21,117 nucleotides of DNA from Candidatus Gottesmanbacteria bacterium (lineage in GTDB: Bacteria; Patescibacteriota; Microgenomatia; UBA10105; UBA927): positions 1 to 21,117 of the forward strand of contig JACPFZ010000003.1 in assembly GCA_016182725.1 (NCBI GenBank), in the 5' to 3' direction. Positions 15,449-21,117 of the stretch are shown here, piece after piece; within the stretch, counting starts at the first letter, position 1, and the number at the start of each line of letters is the position of its first letter. A program made the translations under genes and the position numbers. Below the pieces are notes generated by a model. It did no database searches. It was not told the origin of the DNA and saw nothing but the letters and a program-made list of their open reading frames with translations.

Positions 15449-16114
15449 ATGGAGAAACATGAATTTACTTATAAAACAACAACACTTACGTACTATCAAT
15501 CCTCAAAAACACCAAAACTTTTACTCGTTTCGGGATTTCACGGGGACGAAACCGATATTGTCGAACCCTTGCGTGATATTGTTCTAACGAACGCACGCCG
15601 TCTGCCCCCATTCATTTTTATACCGGTTGCGTGTCCTTCTGCTGTCGCTGCCGGGACCAGGCTGAATAAAAACAATAATGACATCAACCGTTTCTATTAC
15701 CTCAATTCTCCCGAAGACGAAGCCCAGGCACTTATGAAACTTATTGCCGGTCAACAATTTGATGTTGCCTATTCATTCCACGAGGATCCTGGTGAAACGC
15801 GATTTTATCTGTATGATATGGGCGATGGAGTTGAAGGGAAAAAAATTGATAACTTGCTTCTTTCGGTGGTGAACTTAGGGATTGAGCTTTTTAATGGCAT
15901 TGATGATTTGGAAGATCCGACATTACAGATTGACATCGTTGATGGATACTATTTGGAAAAAGAAGAGCAAGCAGTGAAGCACGGATTTTTTAATGGGTAT
16001 CTAGCAAAGAGCAACCTCGCTCATAGCCATGTGAATCCGGAAATTCCGGGAGCTGTTTCCAGAGAAAAAAAAGCTGCAATCGTGCAGGCAATTTTTGATT
16101 CTCTGATTTTTTAG
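15449..16114 (+). CDS. AstE/AspA-like zinc-dependent hydrolase (M14-related)
   Basis: The 221-residue protein looks like a small succinylglutamate desuccinylase/aspartoacylase family member. It has the first zinc-ligand motif GFHGDE (H31, E34), a GTRLNKNNNDINRFY segment with the substrate-binding N/R pattern of the family, and the third ligand H111 in SFHEDPGE. No signal peptide is seen, so it probably acts in the cytoplasm, cleaving an amide or N-acyl bond. It could equally be a carboxypeptidase-like enzyme; no arginine-degradation genes are nearby. A second ORF in another frame (15402-15587) is a shadow. Its stop overlaps the convergent DipZ stop by four bases. Confidence 0.8.
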   Translation: MEKHEFTYKTTTLTYYQSSKTPKLLLVSGFHGDETDIVEPLRDIVLTNARRLPPFIFIPVACPSAVAAGTRLNKNNNDINRFYYLNSPEDEAQALMKLIAGQQFDVAYSFHEDPGETRFYLYDMGDGVEGKKIDNLLLSVVNLGIELFNGIDDLEDPTLQIDIVDGYYLEKEEQAVKHGFFNGYLAKSNLAHSHVNPEIPGAVSREKKAAIVQAIFDSLIF

Positions 16115-17793
16115 CCGAACGTGAATGCGTAGAGTTCTACGTTTCCGTCAAGAAATTCTAGCCGCAACAGGTGTTCTCCCGGCGTCGTTAGCTTAATCAC
16201 TTGATACAGCTTGTCAGTATCTATAGTGATGATGCTCGTCACGTTTCCATCAAGAAACACGCGGACTCTGCTGGTTGTTCCCGTTTTTGGACGCATGACG
16301 AGAAAAACTTCTTGTGCATTAAAATTAAATGTCAGTGTGCTATTCTGACCGGGCATCGCTCGTTCGTTTCCAACGATCCACGATCCAGCAAATGCAAACG
16401 TATTTGGAGATAATGTTTTTGGAGTCGAATAATTAGTGAGTTGGTCAACGGCGATACGTTCGGGAGATGCAAAGTTATTAATTTTACTCGCTCCAAGATA
16501 GGTTTCCGGTGTCTTGGCAGAAACGGTATATTGTGGGTTACTGATGGGCATCTCGCTCGTGAGTAAGTTTCCTTCTTTCAATAATGCTTGGATGCGTTGT
16601 TCTGACTGGTCGTATTCTCCTTCGCCAAAATGCGTGAATCGGATGGTGCCGGCAACATCAATAAAATATTTTGCCGGCCAATAGTGATTATCATACGCGT
16701 TCCATGTCGCGTAGTTGTTATCTTGCATGATTGGATATTCAAGGCCAAAATCTTTAATGGCTTTTTGGACATTGGCTGGATTTTTTTCAAACTCAAATTC
16801 CGGTGTGTGGACGCCAACAACGACCAAGCCTTTGTCTTTATATTTTTGGTACCAGGATTTGATATAGGGCAAAGTGCGAATGCAGTTAATACACGTATAC
16901 GTCCAAAAGTCGACGAGCACTACTTTGCCGCGAAGATCTTTGATTGATAATGGTTGACTGTTAAACCAGACTCCGCCAGGGATAAATTCTGGTGCCACAT
17001 TTGCCGGAAGCTCGAACACATTCATGGGTTTTTTCTGTTTGAGATGTTCTAATTGTTTTTTGATGGCGGGATTATCTTCAAATTTCGTGAGCCCCACACC
17101 GTAGTTAGGGAATTTGTTGAGAATATAAGATTGACACTTTCTATCCACTTGGAAATAGATGGCAAGCGCAGTGGCAATCATGAGTACACCAAACGCTTTT
17201 TGTATCGTTGCAGTGTTGGTAAGTAACCACGGAATTTTTTGCAAGAGTTGCCTGCCGCCGTAGGTAATACCCAAAAGAGGAATGGCGGTACCTATGGAAT
17301 AGGCGAAGGTGATAAGAATTGCATCGGCGGTGACGGTACTGGTAGCAGCAAGAGTAATGATGGAAGCCAAAATTGGCCCGACACACGGCGTCCAGATAAG
17401 GCCTAAGCTTATACCAATAAAAAACCCAGCAATAATATCTGGTCTCGTTGATGCACCTTGATTATTTTGAGGGACGATGGCAGCAAGTTTTGAAAATAAT
17501 TGTTCCATGAGGACTTGGAATTTTGGTAGGATCAAAGCAACTCCAAATACGGCGATGATAACAACAGAGATATTGCGGAGGCTATCTGCAGAAAGTCCGG
17601 TTGCTTTGACAATGGCGGTGAGAAAGAGGGTGAAAAAGGTAAAACTGATAATAAATCCGATGACTACCCCAATGGGGCGTTTTTTACTTCCGGTCAAAGA
17701 ACTGGAAAGGATGATGGGGAGAATAGGAAGGATGCAGGGAGAAAGAATCGTTATAATACCAGCTAAAAGCGCAAAAATAATGAGAAGTAGCAT
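16111..17793 (-). CDS. DipZ-like fusion: CcdA/DsbD transmembrane domain plus TlpA-type thioredoxin
   Basis: The 560-residue protein should carry electrons from cytoplasmic thioredoxin across the membrane. Residues 1-220 form a CcdA-type membrane domain with the paired cysteines C20 (LSPCILP) and C137 (WTPCVGP). Residues ~255-400 form an extracytoplasmic TlpA/AhpC-like thioredoxin domain with CxxC C301-C304 (TYTCINCIRTLPY). Residues ~440-560 form a beta-rich domain like the C-terminus of mycobacterial DipZ, possibly carbohydrate-binding. The ATG overlaps the stop of the preceding thioredoxin gene (TAATG), so the two are translationally coupled. No defect is visible. Partners are inferred from the family. 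Confidence 0.92.
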   Translation of the reverse strand: MLLLIIFALLAGIITILSPCILPILPIILSSSLTGSKKRPIGVVIGFIISFTFFTLFLTAIVKATGLSADSLRNISVVIIAVFGVALILPKFQVLMEQLFSKLAAIVPQNNQGASTRPDIIAGFFIGISLGLIWTPCVGPILASIITLAATSTVTADAILITFAYSIGTAIPLLGITYGGRQLLQKIPWLLTNTATIQKAFGVLMIATALAIYFQVDRKCQSYILNKFPNYGVGLTKFEDNPAIKKQLEHLKQKKPMNVFELPANVAPEFIPGGVWFNSQPLSIKDLRGKVVLVDFWTYTCINCIRTLPYIKSWYQKYKDKGLVVVGVHTPEFEFEKNPANVQKAIKDFGLEYPIMQDNNYATWNAYDNHYWPAKYFIDVAGTIRFTHFGEGEYDQSEQRIQALLKEGNLLTSEMPISNPQYTVSAKTPETYLGASKINNFASPERIAVDQLTNYSTPKTLSPNTFAFAGSWIVGNERAMPGQNSTLTFNFNAQEVFLVMRPKTGTTSRVRVFLDGNVTSIITIDTDKLYQVIKLTTPGEHLLRLEFLDGNVELYAFTFG

Positions 17794-18332
17794 TATTTTA
17801 TATTGGTCAAAAGTTCGGTAAGTCCGCCGCCATTCCAGAGGGCAATTTTGTTTCCAGCCGCGTCAATTTGAACAAAGGTATGTTGGTACGTAATCCCGTA
17901 TCGGTTGGCTAAGTTTTTTTCTTCGGCATCCGTATCCGAGTCATTATAATTGACCCGTATCACGACGACCCCATCTGGGATTTTATCCATATTTGCTGAA
18001 AATTCCTTATCAATCGGTCGGCAGATGGGGCACCAGTTGGCGTAAAAGTAGAGAACTCGTTTTTTATTTGCGGCTTGATCAAGTGCGCTTTTGGAATACA
18101 CAATATAGCGCGTTGCCGCTGGGACGGTTTGTTCTTGTTGTGTGATGGTTTGTTCGTATTGTGTGGTCGGAGGGGTGATTGCGGGCACGGAAGGTTGTTG
18201 CGGCTTGGGAGCTAGCACTACGACGGCGCCAATAATAAGAACAATAGGAACTATGAGAGAAAGAAGTTTGATGTTCGTATATGATAAGATTACAGCAGAA
18301 TCCGCTTCATGTAAACACTCTATGTATTTCAA
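17793..18332 (-). CDS. membrane-anchored thioredoxin-fold protein
   Basis: The product has an N-terminal membrane anchor (KLLSLIVPIVLIIGAVVVLAP), a Pro/Gln/Thr linker, and a thioredoxin domain with active site WCPIC (C101, C104 from the TTG) and a GITYQHTFVQID segment containing the usual loop region. It is predicted to act outside the membrane as a disulfide reductase fed by the DipZ protein encoded directly downstream. The only standard start in frame is TTG at 18332, which overlaps the divergent CvpA-CAP gene and gives an odd polar leader. The most natural N-terminus begins at an ATC codon (18272), preceded by TTTACA-17-TAATCT on the minus strand. The coordinates given are the maximal ones. 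Confidence 0.82.
   Translation of the reverse strand: MKYIECLHEADSAVILSYTNIKLLSLIVPIVLIIGAVVVLAPKPQQPSVPAITPPTTQYEQTITQQEQTVPAATRYIVYSKSALDQAANKKRVLYFYANWCPICRPIDKEFSANMDKIPDGVVVIRVNYNDSDTDAEEKNLANRYGITYQHTFVQIDAAGNKIALWNGGGLTELLTNIK
18287..18315 (-). promoter_or_regulatory. candidate promoter of the thioredoxin-dipZ operon
   Basis: On the minus strand TTTACA (18315-18310), a 17-nt spacer and TAATCT (18292-18287) would start transcription near 18280, downstream of the TTG and shortly before the ATC at 18272. Confidence 0.35.
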
Positions 18333-19290
18333 CTGGGTTGATTGGACTATCCTTGTTGTTCTTCTTTATTATTTCCTCGTCGGGTGGGAGACGGGACTCG
18401 TGCAGCTTGGTGCTCATTTCATTGCTTTTCTCACATCGCTTTGGCTTGCCGTAAAATTTCATGCGCCGGTAGGGTCATTCTTTACAGAAAAATTCGGCAT
18501 TGGCGCGGTATGGACCAATGTGCTGGGATATCTTGTTGTTGGATTTGCCACCAATATCATCCTCAATGAACTATTGAATTTCCTCATTACCTTTTTGCCA
18601 AAGAAATTGGAACACTCAATAGTAAATAAAGCATTAGGAACGGTTCTTTCCGTTATTAATGGGCTTATCATTGTTGCCTTTTTTCTTTTGATTGTCGTTG
18701 CCCTGCCTTTGCGTGGAACGGTAAAGCGAGATATTCGCGAGTCGCTTATCGGACGACGGCTCGTGGTACTCTCTGAGCGTTATGGTGGACAAGTGAAGTC
18801 AGCGCTCGACGAACAAGTACGAGAAGCTATAAAATTTTTGACGGTTGAGCCAAAGTCAACAGAGCGTATCCCTCTGGATGTTACGCTTCAGAGTTCTGAT
18901 GTATCTCTTGATGAAGCATCAGAAAAGCGTATGTTGGAGTTGGTCAATGAGGAACGGACGAAAGCGGGAGTAAAACCATTAGATACCGACAATACCATTG
19001 TGACTATTGCTCGTTTACACAGTAAAGATATGTTTATCCGGAGGTATTTTTCTCACTATGACCCTGATGGTCATGACGCGCTGTACCGGTTGCTCAATGG
19101 AAAAGTATCATTAACAGTTGCCGGAGAAAATATTGCCTATGCGCCCGATGTGGACGTTGCACACTCGGGGTTTATGAATAGCGAAGGACACCGCAGAAAT
19201 ATCTTAGATCCGCAGTTTCATCGCATTGGTATCGGCGTTATTGACGGAGGAATCTATGGTAAAATGTTTACACAGAACTTTACTGATTAA
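18322..19290 (+). CDS. CvpA-like membrane domain fused to a CAP/SCP domain
   Basis: From the ATG at 18322 the product is 322 residues. The first ~140 form a CvpA-type four-helix membrane domain (starting WVDWTILVVLLYYFLVGWETG, with conserved glycines). A linker leads to a CAP/SCP (YkwD-like) domain from about 195. The CAP signature is complete: HSKDMFIRRYFSHYDPDG, GENIAYA, FMNSEGHRRNILDPQF. I reject the upstream ATG at 18142 because it would add 60 Cys/Gly/Thr-rich residues overlapping the divergent thioredoxin gene. The CAP domain should face outward and may bind or cleave envelope material; function is not established. The next gene starts six bases after its stop, so they form an operon. 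Confidence 0.85.
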   Translation: MYFNWVDWTILVVLLYYFLVGWETGLVQLGAHFIAFLTSLWLAVKFHAPVGSFFTEKFGIGAVWTNVLGYLVVGFATNIILNELLNFLITFLPKKLEHSIVNKALGTVLSVINGLIIVAFFLLIVVALPLRGTVKRDIRESLIGRRLVVLSERYGGQVKSALDEQVREAIKFLTVEPKSTERIPLDVTLQSSDVSLDEASEKRMLELVNEERTKAGVKPLDTDNTIVTIARLHSKDMFIRRYFSHYDPDGHDALYRLLNGKVSLTVAGENIAYAPDVDVAHSGFMNSEGHRRNILDPQFHRIGIGVIDGGIYGKMFTQNFTD

Positions 19291-19296
19291 ATTTTT

Positions 19297-20298
19297 ATGA
19301 ACGCTCTTTGGTTTGCATTCGTGACGGGACTGACGACCGGTGGCATCTCATGTCTTGCGGTCCAAGGAGGATTACTCGCTTCCTCTGTTGCCACGCAACA
19401 AGAACAGAAGCTTTCAGGGATGCATGTTGGCATGTTTCTTATAGCAAAACTCATAGCCTATACTCTCCTCGGATTTGTTTTGGGTCTCCTCGGGTCGTTT
19501 TTCGTCATTTCTTTGAAATTTCAGGCAGGGTTTCAGATTTTTGTAGGACTTTTTATGCTGGCAACCGCAGCACGTATTGCCGATATTCATCCTGTCTTTC
19601 GTTATTTTGTCATCCAGCCGCCGAAATGGGTATATAGACTTCTCAAAGGTCAAGCGCGCGGGCAGTCATTGTTTGCGCCGGCGATATTGGGTTTTCTTAC
19701 TGTTCTTATGCCCTGCGGGGTGACCCAGGCGATGATGGTGGTTGCGGTTGCCAGTGGCAACCCATGGATGGGGGCAGCAGTTATGTTTGCTTTTACTTTG
19801 GGAACAAGTCCGGTATTTTTGGCATTGGGGGTTGCTGCAGTCGAACTTCTCAAGCGAAAAGTATTTGCCTATGTTGCCGCCGGTGTTATCGTCTATTTTA
19901 GTGTGTTGGCGATTAATGGTGGGGTTGCACTCACTGGTTCGCCCTATACGTTGCAGAATTTTTATAGAGCGGCAACAAGCGACATGACGGCCTACGCCAA
20001 AGGCGGACAGGTAGCAGGGATTGCCAGTGGTGTACAACGGGCTACCATCTCTGTTTCTGATCGCGTGTATTCATCAATGGTGAGAAAACTCAAAGTCGGT
20101 GTACCGGTTGAACTTTCGTTAACGACGAATCAGGTGAACGGGTGTACCCGGAGTTTTGTGATTCCGAGTCTTAGTATTGCCAAAGTGCTGCCGGAAACCG
20201 GAATAGAAGTAGTCGCCTTTACCCCGATGAAGACAGGCACACTTGCGTATACCTGCGGTATGGGGATGTACACGGGTACGTTTGAGGTGATTCCATAA
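19297..20298 (+). CDS. DsbD_2/UreH-type (TauE/SafE-like) membrane protein with cupredoxin C-terminus
   Basis: The 333-residue protein has about six membrane helices (1-215), with LTTGGISCLAVQGG near the N-terminus and LMPCGVTQAMMVVAVASGNPWMGA in the middle; the paired cysteines in these motifs resemble those of CcdA/DsbD. Residues ~245-333 form an extracytoplasmic cupredoxin-like beta domain with a possible copper site of Cys (VNGCTRSF) and CGMGMYTG (Cys and Met ligands); the usual histidines are missing. Database names such as 'sulfite exporter' are common for this family, but the cupredoxin tail and nearby HMA gene point to copper handling or electron transfer. It follows the CvpA-CAP gene by six bases, without a Shine-Dalgarno sequence. 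Confidence 0.85.
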   Translation: MNALWFAFVTGLTTGGISCLAVQGGLLASSVATQQEQKLSGMHVGMFLIAKLIAYTLLGFVLGLLGSFFVISLKFQAGFQIFVGLFMLATAARIADIHPVFRYFVIQPPKWVYRLLKGQARGQSLFAPAILGFLTVLMPCGVTQAMMVVAVASGNPWMGAAVMFAFTLGTSPVFLALGVAAVELLKRKVFAYVAAGVIVYFSVLAINGGVALTGSPYTLQNFYRAATSDMTAYAKGGQVAGIASGVQRATISVSDRVYSSMVRKLKVGVPVELSLTTNQVNGCTRSFVIPSLSIAKVLPETGIEVVAFTPMKTGTLAYTCGMGMYTGTFEVIP

Positions 20299-20334
20299 AG
20301 CAGTATTCAGTGTTCAATGGCATATGGCATGGAT

Positions 20335-20374
20335 GAGAAATGTTATCATGTTCTAGAACATGATAACATTTCTC
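20335..20374. repeat. perfect 40-bp palindrome between the cupredoxin and HMA genes
   Basis: GAGAAATGTTATCATGTTCT (20335-20354) is followed immediately by its exact reverse complement (20355-20374): 20-bp arms, no loop. It lies 36 bp after the upstream stop and 32 bp before the HMA start, touching a weak TCTACA/CATAGT promoter. A terminator, an RNA stabiliser or a metal-sensor operator are all possible. No U-tract follows. Confidence 0.7.
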
Positions 20375-20377
20375 TAC

Positions 20378-20397
20378 AGGATTTTCAAGGATTTTCA
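20378..20397. repeat. 10-bp tandem duplication
   Basis: AGGATTTTCA is repeated exactly in tandem (20378-20387 and 20388-20397) between the palindrome and the HMA start. It may be chance slippage or part of the regulatory region. Confidence 0.55.
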
Positions 20398-20406
20398 TAG
20401 TCATAT

Positions 20407-20616
20407 ATGATGAAAAAGACATATAAATTAAAAGGGATGCATTGCACCAGCTGTGCGATGGTCATCGAAGGAGAATTGGAAGATATTGGTGTGAAAGCCT
20501 CCTGCAGTTACGCGCGGGAGACGGTGGATGTAGAGTATGATGAGAAAAAACTTTCGGAAGATACGATAAAAAACGTTATTGTCAAAGCCGGCTACCAGAC
20601 AGTAGACTCAGGCTAA
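20407..20616 (+). CDS. heavy-metal-associated (HMA) domain protein, copper-chaperone-like
   Basis: The 69-residue protein is a single ferredoxin-like HMA domain with the metal motif GMHCTSC (C13, C16), followed by VIEGELEDIGV, a YARETVDVEYDEKKLS strand and a C-terminal VIVKAGYQTV segment. It is CopZ-like in size and should bind Cu(I) or a similar soft metal in the cytoplasm. In many relatives such a domain is fused to the N-terminus of the DsbD_2/cupredoxin membrane protein; here it is a separate small gene just downstream of that gene. The ATG at 20410 is an equally possible start. No Shine-Dalgarno sequence is seen. Confidence 0.88.
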   Translation: MMKKTYKLKGMHCTSCAMVIEGELEDIGVKASCSYARETVDVEYDEKKLSEDTIKNVIVKAGYQTVDSG

Positions 20617-20656
20617 TACCTCTTTTTTCCACAGTTTTTCATCCGTGTTTTTATGA

Positions 20657-20685
20657 TTGTATCCAAAACCGTCTTGTAGTATAAT
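20657..20685 (+). promoter_or_regulatory. promoter of the last gene
   Basis: TTGTAT (20657-20662), a 17-nt spacer and a perfect TATAAT (20680-20685) predict a start near 20692 and a leader of about 35 nt, unlike the near-leaderless genes elsewhere in the window. Confidence 0.65.
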
Positions 20686-20712
20686 ATCGAGGTTTGCGGC
20701 ATATCTATCGCT

Positions 20713-20718
20713 AGGAGG
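20713..20718 (+). promoter_or_regulatory. strong Shine-Dalgarno sequence
   Basis: AGGAGG lies eight bases before the ATG at 20727 and decides that start. It is the only full-consensus ribosome-binding site in the window. Confidence 0.8.
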
Positions 20719-20726
20719 ATAAAGAC

Positions 20727-21095
20727 ATGTCTGAGAGTCAGTCGCAAGCGGCAGAGGTTGCCATTGGTGAATGGGACTGGGTCGATCCCTACACCAACCC
20801 GCAGGCACAAGCGCTTACGGGTAATGACCTCATAGAGGCATTCCGGCGTACCGCTAAGATACTCGATGGTATCGGCTTCGAGTGTTCGATGGGCGGAGCA
20901 TTACAATGGGATGTCAAAAACGAGGAGCTCTATTGGGGACTGGTTTGGCTGAAGAAGCGGGCTGATGAGCTGGGAGTAACTCTCACCGGTGACATTGCCT
21001 ATAAAGACCTCAGTCCCGAAGAGAAGTTCGTCTATGGAATATTCGACCCGATGAAGACTCCGTGGGTTTTGGAACTGCTTGAAACAAACACATAG
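20727..21095 (+). CDS. hypothetical acidic protein
   Basis: The 122-residue product is soluble, acidic and rich in aromatic residues (GEWDWVDPYTNP; ELYWGLVWLKKRADELGV), with no cysteine motif, signal peptide or membrane segment apart from one cysteine at FECSMGG. Helices are likely around LIEAFRRTAKILDGIG and EELYWGLVWLKKRADELG. I do not recognise the family. Consensus promoter and Shine-Dalgarno signals make it a well-supported gene, probably strongly expressed and perhaps with its own regulation. It ends 22 bases before the window edge. Confidence 0.7.
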   Translation: MSESQSQAAEVAIGEWDWVDPYTNPQAQALTGNDLIEAFRRTAKILDGIGFECSMGGALQWDVKNEELYWGLVWLKKRADELGVTLTGDIAYKDLSPEEKFVYGIFDPMKTPWVLELLETNT

Positions 21096-21117
21096 TAACA
21101 AATAGTTCATCCATGGA

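Noticed and set aside
18142..18321. 60-residue N-terminal extension of the CvpA-CAP protein
   Set aside because: Cys/Gly/Thr-rich, overlaps the divergent thioredoxin gene, and would precede a normal CvpA start at 18322.
19297..20298. Sulfite exporter annotation for the DsbD_2 membrane protein
   Set aside because: The cupredoxin tail, paired membrane cysteines and adjacent HMA gene favour a copper/redox role; no sulfur genes are nearby.

Overview
The window carries a bacterial RNA polymerase and ribosomal protein operon followed by a compact accessory neighbourhood. The short RNA polymerase subunits (about 1109 and 1244 residues), an S12 with an internal insertion, several starts without a Shine-Dalgarno sequence, very tight packing, and neighbours such as a CvpA-CAP fusion, a DUF2130 protein and a DipZ-type redox protein suggest a Candidate Phyla Radiation (Patescibacteria, possibly Microgenomates-like) genome. 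This placement is an inference from gene content and protein style, not from a tree.

Layout. 1-414: 5'-truncated hypothetical gene. 415-660: gene-free spacer with a long imperfect inverted repeat between two kinds of short tandem repeats. 661-1380 (-): AT-rich SAM-dependent methyltransferase. 1500-9766 (+): rpoB-rpoC-rpsL-rpsG, driven by a promoter with perfect TTGACA and TATAAT boxes, with AT-rich inverted repeats in two of its spacers and a perfect 34-bp palindrome at its end. 9894-10487 (+): AlkA-like DNA glycosylase, then an intrinsic terminator. 10657-12624 (+): membrane CHASE2-adenylate cyclase. 12627-14237 (-): FecR/phosphodiester glycosidase surface protein. 14286-15401 (+): DUF2130 coiled-coil protein. 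15449-16114 (+): AstE/AspA-like zinc hydrolase.

16111-20616 is a divergent thiol-redox and metal cluster. The minus strand has a membrane-anchored thioredoxin translationally coupled to a DipZ-like CcdA-TlpA fusion. The plus strand has a CvpA-CAP fusion, a DsbD_2/UreH-type membrane protein with a cupredoxin tail, a perfect 40-bp palindrome and a small HMA copper-chaperone-like protein. Together they could move reductant and copper across the membrane and support maturation of secreted proteins (inference). 20727-21095 (+) is an unrecognised acidic protein with classical promoter and Shine-Dalgarno signals.

The most interesting signals are: (i) -10 boxes 6-10 nt upstream of the start codon at most monocistronic genes, implying leaderless or near-leaderless mRNAs; (ii) two mutually overlapping divergent promoters at 14237-14286; (iii) natural replacements at the rifampicin (RpoB) and streptomycin (S12) resistance positions and in the RpoC trigger loop; (iv) two perfect zero-loop palindromes of 34 and 40 bp; and (v) the redox/copper cluster, including a thioredoxin whose most natural N-terminus begins at an ATC codon.
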